Shown here: piece by piece, positions 9,423 through 19,088 of the stretch
Position numbering within the stretch: position 1 is the first letter of the stretch
How the letters are laid out: each line of letters starts with the position of its first letter
From: Marinobacterium zhoushanense
Lineage (GTDB): Bacteria > Pseudomonadota > Gammaproteobacteria > Pseudomonadales > Balneatricaceae
Assembly (NCBI RefSeq): GCF_014641945.1
Contig: NZ_BMIJ01000002.1
Span: 186,001-250,000 of the forward strand
Direction: 5' to 3'
Length of the DNA: 64,000 nt
The notes under the pieces: generated by a model
What the model was told of the DNA's origin: nothing
What the model saw: only the letters and a program-made list of their open reading frames with translations
The model's database searches: none
Translations under genes and position numbers: made by a program

Positions 9423-9430
9423 AGCGCTCC

Positions 9431-10003
9431 ATGGACCCGGTTTTGATCACGATTCTCGTTCTGCTGGCATTGACCATCCTCTATGCCATCTTCATCTACA
9501 ACCATCTGGTACGGCTGAAGCACAACGTTTCCCGCGCCTTCTCCAACATCGACGTACTGCTGAAGCAGCGACATGATGAACTGCCCAAGCTGGTCGAGAC
9601 CTGCAAGCAGCACATGGGTTACGAACAGAAAACCCTGGAAGCGGTGATGCGCGCCCGCAGCGCCGTCGCCAGCGCCAGCGAAAAGGGTGATATCAAGGCG
9701 TTGGGACAGGCGGAGAGCCAGCTGCGTCTGGGACTTGGCAACCTGTTCGCCGTGGCCGAGGACTATCCGGAGTTGACCGCCAGTGAATCCTTCCACCACC
9801 TGCACAGCCGTATCAGTGGACTGGAGTCCGCCATCGCCGATCGCCGTGAGTACTACAACGACTCGGTCAACCTGTACAACATCCGAATCGAGCAGTTTCC
9901 CGATCTGATCATTGCCCGTCGCATGGGGTTCTCAGCCGCCACGTTGCTCGAGTTCGACGACGCCGAAAAGGCCGATGTGGATATGCAGAAACTGTTTAGC
10001 TGA
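9431..10003 (+). CDS. lemA: LemA family protein
   Basis: A 190-residue protein with one N-terminal membrane helix (residues ~2-22) and a helical domain with the LemA signatures Y-N-x-L-V-R-L-K, F-S-N-I-D-V-L-L-K-Q-R and Y-Y-N-D-S-V-N-L-Y-N. LemA proteins are widespread, anchored in the inner membrane and of unknown function. It is followed 8 bp later by a GIDE-like membrane protein, a pairing found elsewhere, so the two probably act together. Confidence 0.92.
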   Translation: MDPVLITILVLLALTILYAIFIYNHLVRLKHNVSRAFSNIDVLLKQRHDELPKLVETCKQHMGYEQKTLEAVMRARSAVASASEKGDIKALGQAESQLRLGLGNLFAVAEDYPELTASESFHHLHSRISGLESAIADRREYYNDSVNLYNIRIEQFPDLIIARRMGFSAATLLEFDDAEKADVDMQKLFS

Positions 10004-10011
10004 GTTTACAC

Positions 10012-10950
10012 ATGTTGCTTGACCTGGATATCTCCAGCAATGAAAGGCTATTCAGCCTGATTGGCTGTATCATCGGCTTTACAGTCTGTATTTTCCTCGC
10101 CTTCCGCCGCTTCACGCGCTACCGCCTGGTCGCCGATACCCCCACCGCCCTGATCCGCTCCGCACCCCAAGGCTATGTCGAACTGATCGGCCAGGTAATC
10201 GCTGGTGAAGACGGTCTGTTGCGTTCGCCGCTTTCCGGCAGTCCCTGCGTCTGGTATCACGCCCGGGTCGAGCGCTACGTGCGTAACGCGAACCGCAAGG
10301 GCGGACGCTGGAAACAGGTCTATCGAGACACCTCGAGCAGCTGGTTTCAGATCGATGATGGTACGGGGGTCTGCTTGATCAATCCCGCCGGTGCCGAAAC
10401 CGACACCCAGTACAAGAAGGTTTGGTATGGGCACACAGAAGTACCGATCGGTAGAGTCGATAGCTCCAGTTTTCACCACTACGCGGCCTCGATCGTCGGC
10501 GGCAGCGGTCGTTACCGCTATACCGAGCAGCTGATACTCGAACAGGAGCGGGTCTACGCCCTGGGCTGCTTCCGCAGCCTGGGTGGCGGTCGAGAACGTC
10601 TCGATCTGAAAGCGGCAAGCCGTGACCTCCTGCGTGAGTGGAAAAGTGACCAGGCGGCACTGATTAGCCGCTTCGATAACGATGGCGACGGCAAGATCGA
10701 CAGCGAGGAGTGGACTCGGGCACAGCATGCCGCGGTACAGCAGGCCAAGGCCCGGCAACATGAGCTGGACGCCCTGCCTACCGTAGACGTACTGCAAAAC
10801 CCGGAGCAGCAGGGCCAGCCGTTTCTCCTCTCCACACTGGATGAAGAGGGACTTCTGACCCGCTTTCGCTGGTACCTTGCCGGTTATATGGCATGCGCAT
10901 TGCTTGCATTCTGGTTAGGACTAGAGGTACTGCTGACGGCAACAGCCTAA
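10012..10950 (+). CDS. GIDE-like (MULAN-type) membrane protein with an EF-hand
   Basis: A 312-residue protein with hydrophobic helices near residues 13-31 and 288-308. The region between (G-Y-V-E-L-I-G-Q-V near residue 55, then C-V-W-Y near 79 and a tail G-G-R-E-R-L-D) resembles the bacterial GIDE domain that is related to the mitochondrial E3 ligase MULAN but lacks a RING. Residues 222-233 form a canonical EF-hand loop (D-x-D-x-D-G-x-I-x-x-x-E), suggesting calcium binding. It forms an operon with lemA. Biochemical role unknown. Confidence 0.75.
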   Translation: MLLDLDISSNERLFSLIGCIIGFTVCIFLAFRRFTRYRLVADTPTALIRSAPQGYVELIGQVIAGEDGLLRSPLSGSPCVWYHARVERYVRNANRKGGRWKQVYRDTSSSWFQIDDGTGVCLINPAGAETDTQYKKVWYGHTEVPIGRVDSSSFHHYAASIVGGSGRYRYTEQLILEQERVYALGCFRSLGGGRERLDLKAASRDLLREWKSDQAALISRFDNDGDGKIDSEEWTRAQHAAVQQAKARQHELDALPTVDVLQNPEQQGQPFLLSTLDEEGLLTRFRWYLAGYMACALLAFWLGLEVLLTATA

Positions 10951-11015
10951 AGCTCCGGCTCCGGCGGCCGATAGCAGTAGATAGTGAAGATTGCGAGCTA
11001 AAGTGAGGCAGCGGA

Positions 11016-11435
11016 ATGACCTCTTTACCCAGCCCAATCAGCTATATACAACACCCGGACAACACTCCCCTGAGTCTGGATGCACGGCCCGCTCTACCTC
11101 CGAACAAACCACCCCTCCCGCTTGGCCTGATCTGCAACTCGTTACAGAAACTTGCCAACGGCACTCTGGTCGAAATCAGCAGTCCGCACCTGGCGCCGGA
11201 CATGCGCAGCCTGGGCCAGATTATCTGGTGCCGCAGCCTTGGCACGCGCTACCAGCTGGGGGTCGCGTTTTACAGCAGTGAAGACCTTTACACCCTGCGC
11301 ATGATGGAACAGCTCTGTCACATCGAGCACTACCGTCACATTCTTGATACAGAGGGGCAACCGTCGACACTGGAACACGCCGCTCGCGAATGGGTCGAAA
11401 AATTTGCTGAACAATTTCCGACTGAAGGCCTCTAA
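11016..11435 (+). CDS. PilZ-like domain protein
   Basis: A 139-residue cytosolic protein. Residues ~40-95 read like a degenerate PilZ beta barrel: G-T-L-V-E-I-S-S, then L-G-Q-I-I-W-C-R and Y-Q-L-G-V-A-F-Y. The N terminus I-S-Y-I-Q-H-P-x-D-x-P-L is similar to PilZ-like proteins of other gammaproteobacteria. The R-x-x-x-R c-di-GMP motif is not clearly present, so nucleotide binding is uncertain. Confidence 0.6.
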   Translation: MTSLPSPISYIQHPDNTPLSLDARPALPPNKPPLPLGLICNSLQKLANGTLVEISSPHLAPDMRSLGQIIWCRSLGTRYQLGVAFYSSEDLYTLRMMEQLCHIEHYRHILDTEGQPSTLEHAAREWVEKFAEQFPTEGL

Positions 11436-11515
11436 ACGAGCGCAACGGGTCAGTTAGGCGGTACAGGTATTTTTCCCCAGCCTGCTATAATGGCCGCTCT
11501 ACGCAAACTGGATGA

Positions 11516-12373
<858 letters not shown>

Positions 12374-12385
12374 CCGTAAGTCGTA

Positions 12386-12416
12386 CGCTACGCCCTGTGC
12401 GCAACAGGGTGTAGCG
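12386..12416 (+). terminator. Strong hairpin after kdsA, no T tract
   Basis: CGCTAC-G-CCCTGT pairs with ACAGGG-T-GTAGCG around a 5-nt loop, giving 13 pairs including one G-U wobble. There is no T run after it, so it may slow or process the kdsA transcript rather than terminate it fully before the next gene, which starts 18 bp later. Confidence 0.4.
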
Positions 12417-12433
12417 CTCAGGAATAACAGCCT

Positions 12434-14461
12434 ATGGATAGCACCGCTGCACAGCCGCTGGATGCACTGAAACCCGAGCTGGTCATCGGCCCCGAACATC
12501 ATCGGTTCCGGCTTAAGACGCCGCTATCACCCCACTTTCTGGGCCAGCTCTGGCAGGCGGAGGATATCTCCACCACCCAGCCGACACCGGTAACCCTGCT
12601 GTTCCCGAGCACGCAACTGCTCAGCCACAACGGCTTCGTCGACAAACTTCGCGACACCCTGAACCGCAATCGAGCACTCAAGGACTCACTGGCGGCACGC
12701 TGCTACGGGCTGTTCAGTTGGCGCGGGCTGTTTTTCTGCTCCTGGGAGGCGCTCGATGGGCTGACCCTGGCACAGATGCTGGCCGACGGCCGTGCCCACA
12801 AGATGAAGGAGCAGCAAAAGCGTGGACTGATCGTGCAGGTTGGCAAGGCGCTCGAAGCCCATCTCAAGCAGTTCAATCAACCCCACGCCACGCTGGCCCC
12901 GGAACTCATCTATATCAACCGCAGCAACGGCGTACGGTTGATGGGCTACCAGTGGCGCGCGTTACTGGAACCCGTGCGAGAACTGCTGGCATCACCGCCG
13001 GGCTACATCGGCTGGCAGTCCGCCGACGCTTTCCACCCCAATCCGCTGGATGCCAGTGAGGATGTCTTCGCCCTCGCCTGCCTGATCTACGAGCTGTATG
13101 CCGGCAAGCCAGCATTCAACGCCGAGGATGGCGAACAGGGCCGTCGCGAAAAGGAACTGAAAGCCCCCTCGGGTCTGAGCAAAGAGCAGTGGAAGGTGTT
13201 GCACAGCGCGCTCGCTTACGAGACCGAGCAACGCCCCGCTTCACCTCTGGCGCTGGTGCGCCAGCTCTACGCGGACAAGGCCGACGACAGAAAGGCGCAG
13301 CCGGACAAGCCAGTCGAAGCCCTGTCTGAGCCACCGGCAAAGGCTGAGGATCGTCCCGCGAACCGAGCACGATTCACCTGGTCATTGCCAACCGGCTGGG
13401 CTAAGCCGACCCTGTCCGGACTGGCACTGTTTGCCGGCGGCGTGGCAGTGGGATACTGGCTGGCGTACTCGGAGGCGGTTCCGACCACCAGCTCACTGCC
13501 GCCAGAAGCACAGGAGCTCAGCCAACTGCAGCAGGAAAACCGGGCTCTCAGGGAACAGCTGCAGCAGTTCGGCAGAGCCGCACCGCTCGAGTCAGACGGA
13601 GTCGAGACCGCGCAATCCGACAACGGCACACGGGCGGATATCCCTGCCCCGGTCATTGCGCCGGCCGAAGTCGCAAACGGCACAGAGATGCGTGAGGCGG
13701 AAAAGCCGGCCGATAACCTGAGTGCATTTCGCGATCAATGGGCACCGGACCGCTTCGCACCACAGATGGTGGTGATCCCCAAAGGCCGCTTCCGGATGGG
13801 TGATCTGCACGGTGCCGGAGACGACAACGAGTATCCGGTACACGAAGTGATCATCAGCCGCGCTTTCGCCCTGAGCCGCTTCGAGGTCACCTTCGCCGAA
13901 TATGACCAGTTTGCCGCAGAGACGGGCCGCCCCCTGCCCGATGACGGGGGCTGGGGGCGTGACAACCAGCCGGTGATCAATGTCAGCTGGCAGGATGCAA
14001 AAGACTACACAGGCTGGCTTGCCGAACAGAGCGGCCAACCCTATCGCCTGCCCACCGAAGCGGAGTGGGAGTATGTCGCCCGCGCCGGCACCGAAACCAA
14101 GTACTGGTGGGGCGATGAACTCAGCGACCGGATGGCGGTCTGTGATGGATGCGGCACGCAGTGGGACGGTCAGCGCCCGGCACCGGTGGGCAGTTTTCCC
14201 GCCAACCCCTGGGGTATCCATGACCTCAACGGCAATGTCGACGAGTGGGTCGAGGACTGCTACCAAGGCACCTACGCAGGTGCACCGTCAGATGGAAGCG
14301 CCAGTGCGGGCGCAAACTGCAGTCATCGCGTCATGCGCGGCGGCTCCTGGTTCGAGATTCCGCGCCTGATCCGCTCCGCCAGCCGCTACCGTCATCCGGC
14401 CAACTCCAGTCGTAATAGCTGGGGTTTCCGCGTGGCATTGGACCTACCCGTCAGCGAATAG
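12434..14461 (+). CDS. Pseudokinase / FGE-sulfatase domain fusion membrane protein
   Basis: A 675-residue protein in three parts. Residues ~25-280 have the layout of a Ser/Thr kinase domain (including D-V-F-A-L-A-C-L-I-Y-E-L near residue 215), but the catalytic HRD segment reads H-A-T-L-A-P-E-L-I-Y-I and no DFG is seen, so it looks catalytically dead. A membrane helix lies near residues 325-345, followed by a short coiled coil. Residues ~435-670 are a formylglycine-generating-enzyme/sulfatase-modifying-factor domain with R-L-P-T-E-A-E-W-E-Y, G-N-V-D-E-W-V-E-D and R-V-M-R-G-G-S-W-F. The C-terminal domain would be periplasmic. The substrate is unknown. Confidence 0.8.
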   Translation: MDSTAAQPLDALKPELVIGPEHHRFRLKTPLSPHFLGQLWQAEDISTTQPTPVTLLFPSTQLLSHNGFVDKLRDTLNRNRALKDSLAARCYGLFSWRGLFFCSWEALDGLTLAQMLADGRAHKMKEQQKRGLIVQVGKALEAHLKQFNQPHATLAPELIYINRSNGVRLMGYQWRALLEPVRELLASPPGYIGWQSADAFHPNPLDASEDVFALACLIYELYAGKPAFNAEDGEQGRREKELKAPSGLSKEQWKVLHSALAYETEQRPASPLALVRQLYADKADDRKAQPDKPVEALSEPPAKAEDRPANRARFTWSLPTGWAKPTLSGLALFAGGVAVGYWLAYSEAVPTTSSLPPEAQELSQLQQENRALREQLQQFGRAAPLESDGVETAQSDNGTRADIPAPVIAPAEVANGTEMREAEKPADNLSAFRDQWAPDRFAPQMVVIPKGRFRMGDLHGAGDDNEYPVHEVIISRAFALSRFEVTFAEYDQFAAETGRPLPDDGGWGRDNQPVINVSWQDAKDYTGWLAEQSGQPYRLPTEAEWEYVARAGTETKYWWGDELSDRMAVCDGCGTQWDGQRPAPVGSFPANPWGIHDLNGNVDEWVEDCYQGTYAGAPSDGSASAGANCSHRVMRGGSWFEIPRLIRSASRYRHPANSSRNSWGFRVALDLPVSE

Positions 14462-14498
14462 AGAGTCGCGGCTTGAAGGCCACGACAGAATACAGGGA

Positions 14499-15893
14499 GT
14501 GAACAGCATGATGATCCGCACCTTGGTTGCCAGCGTCTTACTGGCGATGGCCGGACAGAGCGCAGCCGACGAACCGATCAGACTCGCCGGCCAGGAGTTG
14601 AGCCAGCGCCAGTTGATGATTTTCCAGTCTGGCCAGTCGCTGTTCAGCGAACGGTACCGTCTGGCAGGTAAAACCGCCGATCGCTCGATCGAGATTGCGG
14701 ATATCAATCCCCAGCTGCAACCCGGGTCGACGCTGGTCGAAGGGGTCGGTGATATCGAGCAGATCGCCCTGATCATGCCGCAGAATGGGATTCAGCAGCG
14801 ACTGGAGGGGATGATCGGCCAAAACCTGGGTCTTAAACGATACGCGCAGGATGGCAGTGCCATCTATCGCGAGGCGCGCCTGCTCGGCATCGAGGGTAAC
14901 CAGTTGCTGCTCGAGGATGGCGAGCGGGTAGAGTATCTGCCACTGCAGTCGGACTGGCAGTTGCTGCTGCCCGGGCCGGCTCCGCGTTACTCCGACACCC
15001 CCTACCTGCGGATCAAACGCAGTGGCGATGCCGCCGACAACCTGAGCCTGAGTTACATGGGCGGTGGCCTGAACTGGCAGGCGGACTATGCGCTGACCCT
15101 CGAGGCGCAGTCCAATACTCTCTGGCTGCAGGCTCAGGCTACGCTGAGTAACCACACGGGTATCGATCTGCCGCAAAGCCAGGTGCGCCTGCTGGCCGGC
15201 CAGGTCAATCAGCCGCAGGGCGCACCGCGTCTCTACATGGCCAAGGCGGTGATGGAGATGGCGGCAGACAGTATGCCCGCTGAACAGGCCTTCGAAGACT
15301 ACCGCCTGTACAGTCTGTCGGGCAGCGTCGACCTGCCCACGGGTGCCAGCACCAGCGTGGCGCTGATGCCGATGCAGAAGCTGACCTATCGCAACAGCTA
15401 CCAGTTCCAGATGCCGGTGTATGGCAACGCCCAACCGGAGCCGATACAGGGTCGCCCTAACCGGACCATCCGCTTTACCCTGCCCCAGCAGGACAAGCGG
15501 GAGTTTTCACTGCCGGCGGGTAATGCCCGCGTCTATGTCCAGGACCAGACCGCGGGGCTGAGCTTTATCGGCGGCCAGAATCTGCCGGCCCACGCCGCAG
15601 GTGAAGAGGTCGAAATGGTACTCGGGCAGGTGTTCGATATCGGCATCGAGCAGACCCAAAGCCTGTACGAGCGCCAGGGCAACACCACCCGCCTGGCCTA
15701 CCAGGTCACCCTGAGCAATGCCGGCAAACAGCGCCAGACCGTGGAGCTGACCGCGGACTTCAACCAGAACTGGCGTATTACGCAAAGCAGCCACCCCGCC
15801 CAAAGCCAGGGTGCCCGGGCGCTGTGGAGTATCGATATACCGGCAGAGGGCTCAACCACGCTCAGCTACCAGGTTGAGCTTACCCGCCGCTAG
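14499..15893 (+). CDS. DUF4139 domain exported protein
   Basis: A 464-residue protein with a signal peptide (residues 1-23, ending A-A-D). The rest is rich in beta strand. The central segment L-S-Y-M-G-G-G-L-N-W-Q-A-D-Y-A-L is the hallmark of DUF4139 proteins. Function is unknown; location is probably periplasmic. It lies 37 bp after the pseudokinase/FGE gene on the same strand and is likely co-transcribed. Confidence 0.8.
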   Translation: MNSMMIRTLVASVLLAMAGQSAADEPIRLAGQELSQRQLMIFQSGQSLFSERYRLAGKTADRSIEIADINPQLQPGSTLVEGVGDIEQIALIMPQNGIQQRLEGMIGQNLGLKRYAQDGSAIYREARLLGIEGNQLLLEDGERVEYLPLQSDWQLLLPGPAPRYSDTPYLRIKRSGDAADNLSLSYMGGGLNWQADYALTLEAQSNTLWLQAQATLSNHTGIDLPQSQVRLLAGQVNQPQGAPRLYMAKAVMEMAADSMPAEQAFEDYRLYSLSGSVDLPTGASTSVALMPMQKLTYRNSYQFQMPVYGNAQPEPIQGRPNRTIRFTLPQQDKREFSLPAGNARVYVQDQTAGLSFIGGQNLPAHAAGEEVEMVLGQVFDIGIEQTQSLYERQGNTTRLAYQVTLSNAGKQRQTVELTADFNQNWRITQSSHPAQSQGARALWSIDIPAEGSTTLSYQVELTRR

Positions 15894-15903
15894 GGGTATC
15901 GGC

Positions 15904-16386
15904 TCATTTTCCGGCAGGCAACGCCGGTTGCTTCTGCTGCCAATAGCTCAACTGTTGAGCATCAGGGCTCAACCCCAAACCGCCGTCACGGCAGAGCTCG
16001 ACCATCCGCTTAAGGGCCAGCGGATGGCCCAGCTCGGCGGCGCGCCGATAGGCCCGCAGCGCCTGCTCCGGTTCGACACGAAAGTGATGCTCGAAGCCCT
16101 GTTCGTGGATTCGCCCCATCTGGTACAGCGCTTTCACATCCCCCTTTTCGGCGGCACGCTGCAGGTAGATCGCGCCCTGAATCCGGTTCGCCACCCCTTC
16201 CCCCCGGAAATGCAGCAGGTGTCCGTAAACGGACAATGCCCGGCGGTTGCCGTTATCGGCGGCCAGCCGAAACAGTTTCATCGCCAGCGTATGGCGCCTG
16301 CGCGATCCCCGTAAAACGGGGCTGCGAAACAGACCAAAGGCGATCCAGAACAGCAGCGGTGCGAGCAACTTCATAACCAGGCGCAT
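15904..16386 (-). CDS. Sel1-like repeat protein
   Basis: About 160 residues from the ATG at 16386, which has a clear AGGGAG Shine-Dalgarno. An N-terminal hydrophobic segment (M-K-L-L-A-P-L-L-F-W-I-A-F-G-L-F) anchors or exports it. Three Sel1 repeats follow (A-L-S-V-Y-G-H-L, A-L-Y-Q-M-G-R-I-H-E-Q-G, A-Y-R-R-A-A-E-L-G-H-P-L-A). Such solenoids act as protein scaffolds. It is convergent with the DUF4139 gene. Confidence 0.8.
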   Translation of the reverse strand: MRLVMKLLAPLLFWIAFGLFRSPVLRGSRRRHTLAMKLFRLAADNGNRRALSVYGHLLHFRGEGVANRIQGAIYLQRAAEKGDVKALYQMGRIHEQGFEHHFRVEPEQALRAYRRAAELGHPLALKRMVELCRDGGLGLSPDAQQLSYWQQKQPALPAGK

Positions 16387-16673
16387 AGGGGCTCCCTGTG
16401 ACGTGAATCCATAACCGACGCACTCTACCCCAGTCACCGCTTGAGCCCAACTCGGGCGAGGTTGATAGGGCCATACATTATATCGACTCTATTTTTTATA
16501 ACCTTATGCAAAGACTGTATGAGCATTGCCCGCTATATTGGTTACACTGTCAGCCAATCCCGCGACACGCAACTGCCGACTGGTGCATTTCAGTGCGGTC
16601 CAACAGGGTCCAGGCTGAAAGAGCCCGTCTTCAAAACAGTAGAATTGACACGACTTCAAGGAAGTGGAGCTTT

Positions 16674-17642
16674 ATGAAAATCTACGACGACAACTCCCAG
16701 ACTATCGGCAACACCCCCCTGGTTCGGCTCAAGCACCTCTGGCCCGCCGGTAACCTGTACGGCAAGATCGAATCACGTAACCCGGCAGGTTCGGTAAAGT
16801 GCCGTATCGGCGCCAGCATGATCAACGCCGCTGAAGCCAGCGGACAGCTCAAGCCCGGTATCACACTGGTTGAGCCGACCAGCGGCAATACCGGTATCGC
16901 ACTGGCGTTCGTTGCGGCGGCCAAGGGCTACAAGCTGATCCTGACCATGCCCTCCTCCATGTCCCTGGAGCGTCGCAAGCTAGTTAAAGCCCTCGGTGCC
17001 GAGATCCTGTTGACGGAACCCGCCAAGGGCATGAAGGGCGCGATCGCCAAGGCGCAGGAGCTGGTCGACGCCAACCCCGGCGAATACCTGATGCTGCAGC
17101 AGTTCGAGAACCCGGCCAACCCGGAGATTCACGAACAGACCACTGGCCCGGAGATCTGGAACGACACCGACGGCCAGATCGACATTCTGGTGGCGGGCGT
17201 TGGTACCGGCGGTACCATCAGCGGTGTATCCCGCTACATCAAGCAGACCCAGGGCAAGACGATCACCTCCATCGCCGTTGAGCCCACCGACTCGCCGGTG
17301 ATCACCCAGACCATCAACGGTGACGAAGTGAAACCGGCACCGCACAAGATCCAGGGTATCGGCGCGGGTTTTGTGCCGAAAAACCTGCAGCTCGACATGG
17401 TCGACGGTGTCGAGCAGGTCAGCAATGACGATGCGATCGCCACCGCACGGGAACTGATGGAAAAAGAGGGCATTCTGGCCGGCATCTCCTGCGGCGCAGC
17501 CACTGCGGCGGCTCTGCGCGTTGCAGCCAAGCCGGAAAACAAGGACAAGATGATCGTTGTGATCCTGCCCGACTCTGGCGAGCGCTACCTATCCTCCGCA
17601 CTGTTCGAAGGTGTGTTCAGTGATAACGAGTTGGTGCAGTAA
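16674..17642 (+). CDS. cysK: Cysteine synthase A
   Basis: Makes cysteine from O-acetylserine and sulfide with pyridoxal phosphate. Residues 36-43 hold N-P-A-G-S-V-K-C with Lys42 as the PLP lysine; T-S-G-N-T-G-I-A binds the substrate carboxylate, and G-T-G-G-T-I-S-G binds the phosphate. Length (322) is normal. I chose the ATG at 16674 with GGAAGTGGAG upstream; the frame is open further upstream but without family similarity. A strong terminator follows. Confidence 0.95.
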   Translation: MKIYDDNSQTIGNTPLVRLKHLWPAGNLYGKIESRNPAGSVKCRIGASMINAAEASGQLKPGITLVEPTSGNTGIALAFVAAAKGYKLILTMPSSMSLERRKLVKALGAEILLTEPAKGMKGAIAKAQELVDANPGEYLMLQQFENPANPEIHEQTTGPEIWNDTDGQIDILVAGVGTGGTISGVSRYIKQTQGKTITSIAVEPTDSPVITQTINGDEVKPAPHKIQGIGAGFVPKNLQLDMVDGVEQVSNDDAIATARELMEKEGILAGISCGAATAAALRVAAKPENKDKMIVVILPDSGERYLSSALFEGVFSDNELVQ

Positions 17643-17671
17643 CCCGCGGGTTCGTACATCCTGTACATAAC

Positions 17672-17703
17672 AAAAAAGCCGTGGTCTCTGCCACGGCTTT
17701 TTT
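17672..17703. terminator. Bidirectional Rho-independent terminator
   Basis: GCCGTGG / CCACGGC stem with a 6-nt loop, flanked by A6 and T6. It ends cysK on the plus strand and the small gene at 17720 on the minus strand. Confidence 0.93.
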
Positions 17704-17719
17704 GTTGCGGAATCGTCGA

Positions 17720-17923
17720 TCAGTGAATCATTTCCCGAATCTGATCGTGGCTCGGAAAGCTTTCCAGCTTTTCAAAACAGACACTGCGGTCATCGGATTT
17801 TGTCAGCGTATACCAGCTGGGATTGTGCGCCTCACCAATATACACACCGCCCACCTCAAAGGTGTCGCCGTCTACGCCTAGAATTGCAATCGTCTTCACC
17901 GTCTGCTGCATTTCCATATTCAC
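17720..17923 (-). CDS. Small hypothetical protein
   Basis: A 67-residue soluble protein that I do not recognise. It has alternating hydrophobic strands (T-I-A-I-L-G-V, T-F-E-V-G-G-V-Y-I-G, W-Y-T-L-T-K) and an acidic/basic C-terminal helix, consistent with a small beta-barrel domain. It sits between a terminator and an AT-rich 160-bp region that could be its promoter. The ATG has CCTGGGGGTG upstream. Confidence 0.55.
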   Translation of the reverse strand: MNMEMQQTVKTIAILGVDGDTFEVGGVYIGEAHNPSWYTLTKSDDRSVCFEKLESFPSHDQIREMIH

Positions 17924-18082
17924 CCCCAGGTTTCCTATTCTTGTAATTTAACTACAGAAGTATAGCTTAGAACCGCCATATGACAACGATATGACGCTCT
18001 CACAGCACTGGATTGATGAAAAAATAGACAGTTATTGACTGGTATCAGTTTTCAGGGGCCGCTGTACTGTAATTCAACGACA

Positions 18083-18931
18083 TCAAGCCCCTGTTACCAC
18101 CGGCCTTGCAGGGTCGCGAATCCATTCACTCCAGGAGCCGGCATACAGCTTAGAGCCGGAGAGACCGGCATACTCCATGGTCAGCAGGTTGACGCAGGCG
18201 GTGGCTCCGGAGCCGCACATATGCACCACGTCCGATGCTGGCCTGCCAGCGAGAAGCGCTTGCCATTTTTCACGCAGCTTTTCTGGCGTCTGGAAACGTC
18301 CCTCGACCAGGTGCTCAGTAAACGGAAGATTGACCGCCCCCGGCACATGGCCCGCGACCGGGTCTAATGGCTCGACGTCGCCACGAAAGCGCTCTCCGGC
18401 GCGGGCGTCCACCAACAGACAGGCGTCGTTCGCCAGCGCCTGTTGCAACTGCGCTGCCGTGACCACCTCGCCCAGTTGACCGACAGCCTCGACCTCTGCA
18501 CTTGTCGCTTCGCTATCAGCGCCCCGCTCGGTCGCCTCACCGGTCGCCTGCCAGGCAGGCCAGCCGCCGTTCAGTACCGCCACCGCCCGATGACCAAGCC
18601 AACGCAGCAACCACCAGCCGCGGGCAGCGAAGGCGCCACCGGAGGCGTCGTAGAGCACCACCTGACGCTCGGGTTGCAGCCCCAGCGCACGCAGCCTGGC
18701 CAGCAATCGATTCGGGTCGGGCAATGGATGACGGCCGCTGTCCGGCGTGATCGGTGAAGAAAGATCATCTTCCAGATGCAGGTAGTGCGCGCCGGGAATA
18801 TGGCCCTCGGCAAAGGCGCGTTGACCGGCATCCCGATCCTCGGCCTGGGTCGACAGCACAAAGCGGCAATCGAAGATCAGGGGGTTATCCAGCGCCTTGA
18901 GCTGGTCTACCTCGATCAGCGTTTCGTACAT
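18083..18931 (-). CDS. sseA: 3-mercaptopyruvate sulfurtransferase (tandem rhodanese)
   Basis: A 282-residue two-domain rhodanese. The catalytic Cys239 lies in C-G-S-G-A-T-A, the loop type of mercaptopyruvate sulfurtransferases rather than the C-R-K-G-V-T of thiosulfate enzymes. The N-terminal domain lacks a Cys at the equivalent position, as expected. It transfers sulfur from 3-mercaptopyruvate to thiol acceptors. GGGGG precedes the ATG. Confidence 0.88.
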   Translation of the reverse strand: MYETLIEVDQLKALDNPLIFDCRFVLSTQAEDRDAGQRAFAEGHIPGAHYLHLEDDLSSPITPDSGRHPLPDPNRLLARLRALGLQPERQVVLYDASGGAFAARGWWLLRWLGHRAVAVLNGGWPAWQATGEATERGADSEATSAEVEAVGQLGEVVTAAQLQQALANDACLLVDARAGERFRGDVEPLDPVAGHVPGAVNLPFTEHLVEGRFQTPEKLREKWQALLAGRPASDVVHMCGSGATACVNLLTMEYAGLSGSKLYAGSWSEWIRDPARPVVTGA

Positions 18932-19088
18932 GGGTACCCCCTGTCATCAATTGTTAAAAACGTTAGCGAGGCAGCCAGCGCAAGCGGTACGCCGCCCGGG
19001 CAAACATCGGCGAAAAGAGGGAGTTTATGCCCCATAAACAACCGAATTCGAGCCGCTGTTTAACGCCACGCTGCAACGCAGGTAGTTT

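Noticed and set aside
16441..16673. Plus-strand frame and upstream extension of the cysK frame
   Set aside because: Cysteine synthase homologues begin at 16674, which has a ribosome-binding site; the extension has no similarity.
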